From Gemmataceae bacterium (lineage in GTDB: Bacteria > Planctomycetota > Planctomycetia > Gemmatales > Gemmataceae): DNA of 64,000 nucleotides. Under the pieces are notes generated by a model. That model searched no databases. It was not told the origin of the DNA and was given only the letters and a program-made list of their open reading frames with translations. Below are positions 50,246 through 59,174 of this stretch, one piece after another. The stretch's first letter is position 1, and each line of letters opens with the position of its first letter. Location: positions 1-64,000 of the forward strand of contig JALHPZ010000034.1 in the NCBI GenBank assembly GCA_022842245.1. Direction: 5' to 3'. A program made the position numbers and the translations under genes.

Positions 50246-51246
50246 CTGACCTGACCGCCTGCTACCTGGGCCATAACTTGCCAAACCCGCTGATCGTGTC
50301 GTCCTCACCGATCACGCGCGACCTCGATCAGGTCCGCATGGCCGAGGACAGCGGGGCGGCGGCGTTCGTCATGCACTCGCTGTTCGAGGAGCAGATCGAA
50401 TCCGAGTCGCTGGACCTGCACCATCACCTGGAGGCCGGCAGCGAGTCGTACGCCGAGTCGCTGTCGTACTTCCCGAACATGCAGACGTACAACACCGGCC
50501 CCGACGGCTATCTGGAGCAGTTGCGGAGAGTGAAGGCGGCGGTACGCGGTCCGGTGTTCGCCAGCCTGAACGGCACGAGCGCCGGTGGGTGGGTGCATTA
50601 TGCGCGGCTGGTCGAAGAGGCCGGCGCCGACGGCCTCGAACTCAACGTCTACGACATCCCGACCGATCCGAACCTGACATCCCAGCAGATCGAAGACCGG
50701 CTGATGGAACTGGTGCGGGCGATCCGGCAACAGATCCGCATTCCGCTCGCGGTGAAACTCGGTCCGTTCTACACCGCCCCGGTCAACCTGCTCACCCGCC
50801 TTCACGGGGCCGGCGCGACCGCCGCCGTGCTCTTCAACCGCTTCTACCAGCCCGATCTGAACATTGACGACCTGGACGCGGTGCCGCACCTGAAGCTGAG
50901 CCACTCCGACGAGTTGCTCACACGATTGCACTGGGTCGGCGTAGCCTACGGGCGGGTGCCGATCGAACTGGCGGTCACCGGCGGCGTCCACTCGGCCCGC
51001 GATGTGATCAAGTGCATCATGGCCGGGGCGAGCGGGGTGATGCTCACCTCCGCTCTTCTCCGCCACGGTGTCGGCCATCTCCGACAACTCCTCGCCGACC
51101 TGCGGCACTGGATGGAGGAAAAGGAGTACGAGTCGATCGCGCAGATGCGGGGATCCCTGAGTCTGAACAAAGTCCCCGACCCGACGGCCTTCGAGCGGGG
51201 GAACTACATGCGGGTCCTCCGGCAAGGCGTCGGCCCCACGTGGTGA
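50242..51246 (+). CDS. Dihydroorotate dehydrogenase-like flavoprotein
   Basis: 334 residues from GTG 50242, which overlaps the nifJ stop (GTGA). The TIM barrel shows LPNPLIVSSSPITRD, ADGLELNVYDIP, IPLAVKLGPFY and the FMN phosphate site VTGGVHSARDVIKCI with GASGVMLTSAL. It belongs to the DHODH-like group that often follows nifJ genes and probably does not serve pyrimidine synthesis; electron transfer with ferredoxin is the usual guess. The stop overlaps the hypF start by 4 bases. Confidence 0.88.
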
Positions 51247-53489
51247 GGCGTCGGCTGACCGTGCGGGGCGTCGTGCAGGGGGTCGGATTCCGCCCGTTCG
51301 TCTACCAGCTTGCCGTGCGGCACGGCCTCACCGGCTACGTCGGCAACGATACCGCCGGTGTGATCGTCGAAGTCCAAGGCGAGGCCGAACAAGTCGAACG
51401 GTTCCTGGAGGACCTGTCAGCCCACCCGCCGCCGCTCGCCCGCGTCCATCGTGTCGAATCCCTCGAACGGCCCGCGATCCCGGAATCCGTTTTCACCATT
51501 CGCCCGAGCCAGACGACCACCGATCGAAGCAGTTCGATCCCGGCCGACGTCGCCACCTGCGCCGACTGCCTGCGGGAGTTGTTCGACCCGTCCGACCGCC
51601 GCTACCGCTATCCGTTCATCAATTGTTGCCACTGCGGCCCGCGGTTCACCATCATTCGCAGCCTGCCCTACGACCGGCCGGCGACGACGATGGCCGGATT
51701 CGCCCCGTGTGCGGACTGCGAGCAGGAATACCACGACCCGGCCAACCGCCGATTCCACGCCCAACCGGTCGCCTGTCCAGTCTGTGGGCCGATGGTCTGG
51801 CTGGAATCCGATGATGCCACGCGGATCGAACGCGACGACGCGATCCGTACTGCGGTCCGGGTGCTGGACGGCGGCGGCATTCTCGCCGTGAAAGGTGTCG
51901 GCGGGTTTCATCTGGCGTGCGATGCGACCAACGCCGACGCGGTGGCGAGGCTGCGGGAACGCAAAGGACGCATGGACAAACCATTCGCGGTCATGGTGAA
52001 AGACGTCGAGTGGGCGAAACGGGTCGCCGCGATCAACGATGACCATGCAGCGGTGCTGATCGGTCCGGAGCGGCCGATCGTCATGCTGGAACGGCACCCG
52101 GGCCAAGGCGGCAGGATGGACGGCGTCGCCCCCGGACTGCACACCATCGGCCTGATGCTGCCGTACTCGCCGCTCCACCATTTGTTGCTCGGTGATCGTC
52201 CACTGGTGATGACCTCCGGCAACAGCGGGAACGAACCGATCGCGAGGGACAACACCGAGGCCCGCGAGCGGTTGGGCGAACTCGCCGATGCGTTCCTCAT
52301 GCACGACCGGGACATCCATTCGGTGTGCGACGATTCCGTGATCAGGGTCTTCGCCGGCCACGAGTACCCGATCCGCAGGTCCCGCGGGTATGCCCCGCTG
52401 CCCGTCAAGCTGCCACGCGCCGGCAAGACTGTACTTGCCGTCGGCGGGGAGATGAAGGCGACGCTCTGCGTGACATCCGGCGATCACGCCTACCTGAGTC
52501 CGCACCTCGGCGACGTGGAAAACCCGGACACGCTGGCCGCGCTCGACCGTACCGCCGATCACCTGCTCGAACTCTTCCGTCTCGAGCCGGATCGGATCGC
52601 CTGCGACCTGCACCCCGGATACCTTTCCGCGGACTGGGCGGCCCGATTCGCCGAACGCCGTGGCATCCCGCTGGTCCGCGTCCAACACCACCACGCCCAC
52701 GTGGCCTCGCTGTTGGTCGACGCGGGTGGGAATGGTGGTCCCATGCTCGTCGCCTGCTTCGACGGGACCGGGTATGGCACTGATGGGTCGATCTGGGGCG
52801 GCGAGTTCTTCCTCGCGGACGGCGACCGCATCGATCGGGTCGGAAACTTGAAGTCCATTCCACTCCCCGGCGGGGATGCCGCCATCCGGAGGCCATACCG
52901 TGTGGCACTCGCTCATCTGTGGGCGGCCGGCCTGCCGTGGTGCGACGACCTGCCGTGCGTCGCGGCCTGCCCGCCAGCCGAGCGGAAGATCCTGCGGCAG
53001 CAGCTCGATCGGAACGTGAACTGCGTGCCGACGAGCAGCATGGGCCGGCTGTTCGACGCCATCGCTTCGCTCGTCGGCGTCCGCCACGAGGTGAGCTATG
53101 AGGGACAAGCGGCGATGGAGTTGGAAGCCCTTGCGGGTGAAGGGGCGGAGCCGTACCCGTTCGCGATCTCGGGAGCCGACCCCGTCGTCCTCGACCCCGG
53201 TCCCCTGCTCTCTTCCATCGTCGCCGACCTTCGCGCCCACGTATCGGTGCAATTAATCGCGTCCCGCTTTCACGCCGCCATCGCCGAGATGATCCGGGTC
53301 GTCGCCTCCAGACGGAACGTACCGGTGGTCGGTCTAACCGGCGGAGTGTTTCAAAACATCGCACTGCTCAACCTCGTTTCGCATCGCCTGCGGGCCGACG
53401 GACGAACGGTTCTGACCCACCGGCAGGTGCCGTGCAACGACGGCGGGCTGTCCCTTGGTCAGGCGGCGATCGCCGGCGGGATAAGATGA
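51243..53489 (+). CDS. hypF: Carbamoyltransferase HypF
   Basis: 748 residues from GTG 51243 (overlapping the previous stop). It makes the cyanide precursor for the [NiFe] centre, transferring carbamoyl from carbamoyl phosphate to HypE. Order: an acylphosphatase domain (GVVQGVGFRPFVYQLA), two zinc fingers (CADCLRELFD/CCHCGPRF and CADCEQEYHD/CPVCGP), a YrdC-like domain (GGILAVKGVGGFHLACDA), and a Kae1-like domain (HHHAHVAS, CFDGTGYGTDGSIWGGE). Complete length. Confidence 0.96.
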   Translation: MRRRLTVRGVVQGVGFRPFVYQLAVRHGLTGYVGNDTAGVIVEVQGEAEQVERFLEDLSAHPPPLARVHRVESLERPAIPESVFTIRPSQTTTDRSSSIPADVATCADCLRELFDPSDRRYRYPFINCCHCGPRFTIIRSLPYDRPATTMAGFAPCADCEQEYHDPANRRFHAQPVACPVCGPMVWLESDDATRIERDDAIRTAVRVLDGGGILAVKGVGGFHLACDATNADAVARLRERKGRMDKPFAVMVKDVEWAKRVAAINDDHAAVLIGPERPIVMLERHPGQGGRMDGVAPGLHTIGLMLPYSPLHHLLLGDRPLVMTSGNSGNEPIARDNTEARERLGELADAFLMHDRDIHSVCDDSVIRVFAGHEYPIRRSRGYAPLPVKLPRAGKTVLAVGGEMKATLCVTSGDHAYLSPHLGDVENPDTLAALDRTADHLLELFRLEPDRIACDLHPGYLSADWAARFAERRGIPLVRVQHHHAHVASLLVDAGGNGGPMLVACFDGTGYGTDGSIWGGEFFLADGDRIDRVGNLKSIPLPGGDAAIRRPYRVALAHLWAAGLPWCDDLPCVAACPPAERKILRQQLDRNVNCVPTSSMGRLFDAIASLVGVRHEVSYEGQAAMELEALAGEGAEPYPFAISGADPVVLDPGPLLSSIVADLRAHVSVQLIASRFHAAIAEMIRVVASRRNVPVVGLTGGVFQNIALLNLVSHRLRADGRTVLTHRQVPCNDGGLSLGQAAIAGGIR

Positions 53490-53508
53490 CCGCACGGGAG
53501 ATGTGTGA

Positions 53509-53850
53509 ATGCACGAACTATCGTTGGCCGTGCAACTCGTGCAGATCGCCGACGAGGCCGCCCGCGCCGCCGATGCGAAGCGGGTGACGGCGGTGGTCGT
53601 GAAGATCGGCGCGCTGTCCGGCGTGGCCGAAGACGCCCTGCGGTTCGCGTTCGACGTGGCCGTCGCCGACACGTTGCTGGCCCAGGCAAGACTCGAGATC
53701 CATCCGGTGTCGGTGAAGGTCGTCTGTCCCCGATGTGGGATTGTCGAACTGCCGAGCCTGCAGCGGTTCTGTTGCCCCCAGTGCGATACGTCGACCGCCG
53801 ATGTCCGTACCGGTCGCGAAATTGAACTCGAATCCATCGAGGTGGAGTGA
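53509..53850 (+). CDS. hypA: Hydrogenase nickel insertion protein HypA
   Basis: 113 residues. MHELSLA supplies the nickel-binding His2, and the zinc site is CPRC (73/76) with CPQC (89/92); an extra cysteine at 88 is unusual but harmless. It hands nickel to the large subunit together with HypB. It begins 19 bases after hypF. Confidence 0.95.
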   Translation: MHELSLAVQLVQIADEAARAADAKRVTAVVVKIGALSGVAEDALRFAFDVAVADTLLAQARLEIHPVSVKVVCPRCGIVELPSLQRFCCPQCDTSTADVRTGREIELESIEVE

Positions 53851-53851
53851 C

Positions 53852-54517
53852 ATGCCCCCTCGCATCGTGCAGGTCCGCCAGGGCCTGTTGAAGAAGAACG
53901 ACGCGATCGCCGCCGCGCTGCGGGCCGACTTCGCCGCCGCCGGCACCTTCGTGGTCAATCTGGTGTCCGGTCCCGGCACCGGAAAGACGCTCCTGCTGGA
54001 GCGAACCCTTTCCGCCCTTCGGGATCGCGGCCGCCGTCCGGCTGCACTGGTCGGCGACCTCGCGACCGACAACGACGCCGTCCGACTCGCCCGCAGCGGC
54101 GCGCCGGTTCGGCAGATCAACACCCACGGCCTTTGCCACCTGGAGGCCGACATGGTCGGCCGGCATTTGCAGGGATGGAACCTGGCCGAACACAACTACT
54201 TGTTTGTGGAAAACGTGGGCAACCTCGTGTGTACGGCCAGCTACGATCTGGGCGAGTCGCTGCGCGTGGTGCTGCTCTCCGTCACCGAGGGGGAAGATAA
54301 GCCGCTCAAGTATCCGACGCTGTTCAACACCGCCGACGCCGCCATCATCACCAAGTGCGACCTCGCCACCGCGTGTGAGTTCGATTCCGCCGAGGCCGAG
54401 AGGAACCTCCGCGCCGTACGGCCGGGGCTTCCGATCGTCTCCCTCTCGGCCAAGACGGGCGACGGCATGGACGAGTGGCTGGCGTTCCTCGAATCCCGCC
54501 GCGGCTCGGAGGGTTAA
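53852..54517 (+). CDS. hypB: Hydrogenase nickel incorporation GTPase HypB
   Basis: 221 residues from ATG 53852, one base after the hypA stop. Walker A is SGPGTGKT (39-46), and VENVGNLVC and ITKCDLA are the other G-protein motifs, the latter in place of NKxD. The dimer metal site lies in HGLCHLEADMV. The histidine-rich N-terminal nickel store found in some HypB proteins is absent, so nickel is delivered rather than stored. Confidence 0.95.
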   Translation: MPPRIVQVRQGLLKKNDAIAAALRADFAAAGTFVVNLVSGPGTGKTLLLERTLSALRDRGRRPAALVGDLATDNDAVRLARSGAPVRQINTHGLCHLEADMVGRHLQGWNLAEHNYLFVENVGNLVCTASYDLGESLRVVLLSVTEGEDKPLKYPTLFNTADAAIITKCDLATACEFDSAEAERNLRAVRPGLPIVSLSAKTGDGMDEWLAFLESRRGSEG

Positions 54518-54519
54518 AC

Positions 54520-54774
54520 ATGTGCCTCGCGATTCCCGGTCGAGTCCAAACGGTTTACGAGTCCGACGGCGTGCGGATGGGCAAGCTCAACTTTGGCGGC
54601 GTGGTGAAAGATGTTTGTCTGGCGTATCTGCCAGAGGTCCAGGAAGGCGAATATGCCGTGGTTCATGCCGGCTTCGCCATCAGCAAAGTCGACGAAGCCA
54701 CCGCGGCCGAGACGCTGCGCGCGTTTGCCGCGATGGGCGCGCTGGCCGACGAACTCGGGGAGGAAATGGGGTGA
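54520..54774 (+). CDS. hypC: Hydrogenase assembly chaperone HypC
   Basis: 84 residues starting MCLAIPGRV, where Cys2 binds the Fe(CN)2CO unit after removal of Met. The GGVVKDVCLAYLPEV and YAVVHAGFAISKVDE segments are typical. It escorts the iron centre from HypD to HoxH. It begins just after hypB, and its stop overlaps the GTG of hypD by 4 bases. Confidence 0.95.
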   Translation: MCLAIPGRVQTVYESDGVRMGKLNFGGVVKDVCLAYLPEVQEGEYAVVHAGFAISKVDEATAAETLRAFAAMGALADELGEEMG

Positions 54775-55892
54775 AATACCTCAACGAGTTCCGCGACGGG
54801 GACCTGGCGCAGCGCCTATCGGCCGAGATCCGGGCCGCCGTCACACGCCCATGGGCAATCATGGAAGTGTGCGGCGGGCAGACACACTCGATCCTCCGCC
54901 ACGGCATCGATCAACTGCTGCCGGCCGAAGTCGAACTCATCCACGGCCCCGGCTGCCCGGTGTGCGTCACGCCGGTCTCGCTCATCGACAAGGCCCTCGC
55001 CATCGCCGCCACGCCGGGCGTCATCTTCTGCAGCTTCGGCGACATGCTCCGCGTCCCCGGCACACGGGAAGACCTGTTCGCGGTGAAAGCCCGCGGTGCC
55101 GACGTGCGAGTCGTCTACTCGCCCCTGGACTCGGTCCGGCTGGCGAAGGAAAACCCGGACCGACAAGTGGTATTCTTCGCCATCGGGTTCGAGACCACCG
55201 CCCCGGCGAACGCGATGGCCGTGCATCAGGCGAAGCGACTCGGGCTGATCAATTTCTCGCTGCTGGTGTCGCACGTGCTCGTCCCTCCGGCCATCGAAGC
55301 GATTCTTTCGTCGCCCACCAACCGCGTGCAGGCGATCCTGGCCGCCGGGCACGTCTGCAGCGTGATGGGCTATCACCAGTACCCGCCGCTGGCAGAGCGG
55401 TACCGTGTGCCGATTGTCGTCACCGGGTTCGAGCCGCTGGACTTGCTCGACGGCATCCGCCGGGCGGTGCTGCAACTCGAAGCCGGCACGCACATCGTGG
55501 AAAACGCCTACCCCCGCGCGGTCGCGTTCGCAGGCAACCGGCCGGCGCAGGCGATGCTCGCCGAAGTGTTCGAAACGTGCGACCGCGAGTGGCGGGGGAT
55601 CGGCACCATCCCGGCCAGCGGCTGGAGGCTGAAGGACGAGTATCGCCGATTCGACGCCGAGGACCGATTCGCCGGCCCGGATTTCCGTTCGGTCGAGTCG
55701 CCCCACTGCCACAGTGGCGAAGTTCTCCGCGGCACGCTCAAGCCGAACCAGTGCCCGGCGTTCGGTACCGCCTGCACGCCGCGAACGCCGCTCGGAGCGA
55801 CGATGGTTTCGAGCGAAGGAGCGTGCGCCGCCTATTTCCACTATGGCCGATTGATCGACCTCGGCACGGAGCGTGCGACGTGCCCGACCTGA
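54771..55892 (+). CDS. hypD: Hydrogenase Fe(CN)2CO assembly protein HypD
   Basis: 373 residues from GTG 54771. CGGQTHSI (C34) and GPGCPVC (C62, C65) are the conserved cysteine sites, and GFETTAP and GHVCSVMGY follow as usual. A C-terminal [4Fe-4S] region has HCHSGEVLRG and CPAFGTACTP. It is the scaffold on which the iron receives its ligands. The 3' end overlaps hypE by 13 bases. Confidence 0.96.
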   Translation: MKYLNEFRDGDLAQRLSAEIRAAVTRPWAIMEVCGGQTHSILRHGIDQLLPAEVELIHGPGCPVCVTPVSLIDKALAIAATPGVIFCSFGDMLRVPGTREDLFAVKARGADVRVVYSPLDSVRLAKENPDRQVVFFAIGFETTAPANAMAVHQAKRLGLINFSLLVSHVLVPPAIEAILSSPTNRVQAILAAGHVCSVMGYHQYPPLAERYRVPIVVTGFEPLDLLDGIRRAVLQLEAGTHIVENAYPRAVAFAGNRPAQAMLAEVFETCDREWRGIGTIPASGWRLKDEYRRFDAEDRFAGPDFRSVESPHCHSGEVLRGTLKPNQCPAFGTACTPRTPLGATMVSSEGACAAYFHYGRLIDLGTERATCPT

Positions 55893-56935
55893 ACCCCGAC
55901 GTCTGGACCTGTCCGCTGCCGTTGCGGGATTACCCGCACATCGTGATGGGGCACGGCGGCGGTGGCAAGCTGTCGACCGAACTGGTCGAACATCTCTTCC
56001 TGCCCGCATTCCGCAACTCGGCGCTGGCACCCCTCGGTGATGCCGCCGTCCTCCCGCCCGTAGCCGGCCGGCTGGCAGTCACCACCGATTGCTATGTGGT
56101 TCGCCCGCTGTTCTTCCCCGGCGGGTGCGTCGGCGACCTCGCGGTCAACGGCACCGTCAACGACCTGGCCATGAGCGGGGCGACCCCCCTGTACCTGTCC
56201 GCCGGGTTCATCCTGGAAGAAGGCTTGCCGCTTGCCGACCTGGGGCGGATCGTCGATCGCATGGCGGCAGCGGCACGTGCGGCGGGCGTGGCGATCGTCT
56301 GCGGGGATACGAAAGTCGTGGATCGCGGGCACGGCGATGGTTGCTACATCACCACCGCCGGCGTCGGCGTGGTGCCCGACGGCGTGAACGTTGGCGTCCA
56401 ACAGGCGAAGCCGGGCGATGCCATCGTGGTGTCCGGGCCGGTGGGCAACCATGGGATCGCCATCCTGAGCATCCGGGAGGGCTTGGAATTCGAGTCGCGA
56501 ATCGCGAGCGATACGGCCGCTCTCAACGGGTTGGTCACGGAGATGCTGGCAGCGTGCCCCGACCTCCGGGCAATGCGGGATCCGACGCGCGGCGGTCTGG
56601 CCGCCACGCTGAACGAGATCGCTGCGGCTTCGCATGTCGGCATCGAGATCGACGAGCCGGCCGTGCCGGTGGACGACGAGGTGCGGGCGGCGTGCGACCT
56701 GCTCGGCCTCGACCCGCTTCTCGTCGCGAACGAAGGGAAGCTCGTCGTCGTAGTACCGGCCGGCTTGGCCGAGAAACTTCTAGCGACTATGCACCGGCAT
56801 CCGCTCGGCACCCGCGCCGCCATCATCGGCACCATTACCGACCGGCACCCAAACCTCGTGGTCGCCCGCACGGCGATCGGCGGTCGGAGAGTCGTCTCGA
56901 CACCTTTGGGCGAGCAACTCCCCCGGATTTGTTGA
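55880..56935 (+). CDS. hypE: Hydrogenase maturation factor HypE
   Basis: 351 residues from GTG 55880. The PurM-like ATP-binding fold shows MGHGGGGKLSTELVEHL, GDAAVLPP and VNGTVNDLAMSGA. The protein ends PRIC, and this C-terminal cysteine carries the thiocarbamate that becomes thiocyanate. It is the last gene of the coupled run nifJ–DHODH-like–hypFABCDE. A longer frame upstream is a shadow of hypD. Confidence 0.96.
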   Translation: MPDLNPDVWTCPLPLRDYPHIVMGHGGGGKLSTELVEHLFLPAFRNSALAPLGDAAVLPPVAGRLAVTTDCYVVRPLFFPGGCVGDLAVNGTVNDLAMSGATPLYLSAGFILEEGLPLADLGRIVDRMAAAARAAGVAIVCGDTKVVDRGHGDGCYITTAGVGVVPDGVNVGVQQAKPGDAIVVSGPVGNHGIAILSIREGLEFESRIASDTAALNGLVTEMLAACPDLRAMRDPTRGGLAATLNEIAAASHVGIEIDEPAVPVDDEVRAACDLLGLDPLLVANEGKLVVVVPAGLAEKLLATMHRHPLGTRAAIIGTITDRHPNLVVARTAIGGRRVVSTPLGEQLPRIC

Positions 56936-56964
56936 ACCGGCCTGAGCCGCGGAATTCAATCCGC

Positions 56965-58488
56965 TCACGGCTGGGCGGCACCGGTTGGTTGGTCGACCAG
57001 TTCGATGATCTTGAGTTCGGACTCTTTGACGCCGAGGATCATCGCAATCTCCCGGATCCAGAATTTGCGGCGGACGCCCCAGGCCGTCCGCGTCGATTCG
57101 CTCGTGCCCGGGTGCCCGGCCAGGACCCAGACGGTGCTGATGCCACCCTCCTCCGGTTTCGCCCCGGCCGGCCGTTTCGCCTTGGCGCCGAGCGAATTCA
57201 ACGCCGCGACGCGCGCCTCAAGCTCTTCCTTGGCTTCCTGAACCGCGTCGGGCGCGACCGTACGCGGCACGCGCGGCGGCGCGAGTTTCTCGATCTCGGC
57301 CTTCGGCACTTCGACCTCGGCTTGTTTCGCGCTGGCTTCCGGGATGGGAATCTTTCGAGACCGGTTCAGCTTGTCGAAATCGAGCTTGGGAATCGTCACC
57401 GTCGGCCTCGATCTCGGCAGGTTCGGAGAGCGTCCCGTGGTTCCGGTGGCATCCGGGGCCGTCGGGCGCGGCGTCGGCGCTTCGGCCGCATCACGATAAA
57501 ACCGAAAAAGGTTCTCGTCGGAGACGTTTGATGGCAGCTTGGTGCTCACGTCCAGATCATCGATGATGACGCATTCCAGTCGGTCGGCATCGACGTCCAG
57601 AAGCGTTTCCGGGCGTTCGAGCGCCCCGACGGCCGTCAGGTACATCACTCGCAGGGCTTGCGCATTGTCGACATACCGCCGGTTATCCCTCAGTTTGAAC
57701 GCGAATTCGCAGCCCATCGCGACGGCGAGTTTCGAACGTAGGACCGGCGTGCCGCCGAAGATGACATAGTGCGCCTGCGGCGGTCGAGCCGAACCAGGTG
57801 CCTCCACGATCGCCTTGCGGTACGCTTCCAGCTCCGGCCACTTCGTCGGCGACGTTTCCGCGAAGTGGACTTCGTTCCGGCCCGGCAGCACCGCGAGTCG
57901 CGTGTAGTTGAACGGCATGCCGGAGACATCGAACGTTTGCTTCTGGTTCTGCCAGACACCGCCGGCCACGTAGACCCAGAACAAAGCGCACGCCGCCAGA
58001 CCCGCCACGGGAATCGCGACGCGCAAGCCGCGTTCCTCCTTCGTGAACAGCGCCAGCACCGCGGCGGCCAGAAACATCCCGGACCACCAGAACGACGTGT
58101 CGGTCACCGAATCGAACAGGAGGCTCGACTGGTTCGGCTGGACCGGGGATCGGGCGAAGAGGCCGCGATCCAGCACGATGTCGACGACTTCCTTGGCGGG
58201 GATCGTGGCGAACAGCGCGACGACGTAGGAGTCCATCGGCAGTTCCCGGAACCAACGGCGCACGCGCCCGAGCAGCGACAACGGAGCCGTCGTGCGCTCG
58301 GCCATGCGGAAGCGGCCGGGGCGCCACGAAATGACGAACGTCAGCCAGCAGACGGCCAGACAGAACCCCATCATGGCGTGCGCCATCTGGTTGGAGTTCC
58401 AGGTGTACTGGGCCGAGTAGGGCGTGAGGTCGTCCGACCCGAACGCCATGCTCACGAGGTATTCCAACGACGACGCGATCGCGAACAT
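56965..58488 (-). CDS. Membrane protein of unknown function
   Basis: 507 residues. Helices at about 38-55 (MMGFCLAVCWLTFVISW), 88-103, 130-147 and 152-175 give a four-helix N-terminal membrane part. The region from about 185 on is soluble, with VIFGGTPVLRSKLAVAMG, then a proline/alanine-rich linker and a basic coiled-coil (PDAVQEAKEELEARVAALNS). I do not recognise a family. It converges on hypE with a 29-base gap, so it is not part of the hydrogenase set. Confidence 0.7.
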   Translation of the reverse strand: MFAIASSLEYLVSMAFGSDDLTPYSAQYTWNSNQMAHAMMGFCLAVCWLTFVISWRPGRFRMAERTTAPLSLLGRVRRWFRELPMDSYVVALFATIPAKEVVDIVLDRGLFARSPVQPNQSSLLFDSVTDTSFWWSGMFLAAAVLALFTKEERGLRVAIPVAGLAACALFWVYVAGGVWQNQKQTFDVSGMPFNYTRLAVLPGRNEVHFAETSPTKWPELEAYRKAIVEAPGSARPPQAHYVIFGGTPVLRSKLAVAMGCEFAFKLRDNRRYVDNAQALRVMYLTAVGALERPETLLDVDADRLECVIIDDLDVSTKLPSNVSDENLFRFYRDAAEAPTPRPTAPDATGTTGRSPNLPRSRPTVTIPKLDFDKLNRSRKIPIPEASAKQAEVEVPKAEIEKLAPPRVPRTVAPDAVQEAKEELEARVAALNSLGAKAKRPAGAKPEEGGISTVWVLAGHPGTSESTRTAWGVRRKFWIREIAMILGVKESELKIIELVDQPTGAAQP

Positions 58489-58616
58489 CGGAAGGCTCCG
58501 GCGGGAACGGGGAACGGCGCGGCCGGTTTATTTATTCCGACCGCCTGGGAAGGGACAATCGCCTGAAGAGGTGATACGTATTTCCGCACGAACTCCGGTT
58601 TCCGCGCGGGTCCTCC

Positions 58617-59168
58617 ATGAAGCCAATCGCCCGCCTCGTCCTTCGCACCGGCGGCGAGGGCCTGTTGTTCCTCCGCCCCGGCCGCTACGTGATCGGCCGC
58701 GGCAGCGATTGCGACTTGATCCTGCCAAGCGAACGAGCGTCGCGCCGGCACGCTGCCCTCGAAGTCGCCGACGGAACCGCGACGCTCGTGGACCTCGCCA
58801 GCCGCAACGGCACCCTCGTCGACGGAGAATCGGCGGAGCGCACGGCGCTGCGGCACGGAGCGATCATCGAAATCGGCGATTCCGTCTGCGTGTTCGAGTG
58901 GCTGGGCGCGGCGGCGTTCGGCGATGATATCCCGACGCCGTCCGTTCCCTCGATCGCGGCGAGCGAACCGCCGGCGCTGACGCCCGCCGAGCGCCGCGTG
59001 CTGACAGGTCTCCTGGGAGGGCTGGCCGAAAAAGCCATCGGGTCGAAGCTCGCCATCAGCCAGCACACGGTCCACAGCCACGTGAAGCGCATCTACGCCG
59101 CGTACGGGATCAACTCCCGTTCGGAGCTGCTGGCGAAGTTCATCGCGCGCCCGAGCGAGTGGCAATAG
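58617..59168 (+). CDS. FHA-domain LuxR-type regulator
   Basis: 183 residues. An N-terminal FHA domain (VIGRGSDCDL, RASRRHAAL, SRNGTLVDGE) is followed by a short linker and a C-terminal LuxR/GerE helix-turn-helix (LTPAERRVLTGLLGGLAEKA, then ISQHTVHSHVKRIY). It probably responds to phosphothreonine produced by a Ser/Thr kinase and binds DNA. It is a compact fusion of two domains that are usually separate. It converges on rny with a 6-base gap. Confidence 0.9.
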   Translation: MKPIARLVLRTGGEGLLFLRPGRYVIGRGSDCDLILPSERASRRHAALEVADGTATLVDLASRNGTLVDGESAERTALRHGAIIEIGDSVCVFEWLGAAAFGDDIPTPSVPSIAASEPPALTPAERRVLTGLLGGLAEKAIGSKLAISQHTVHSHVKRIYAAYGINSRSELLAKFIARPSEWQ

Positions 59169-59174
59169 CCGGGG

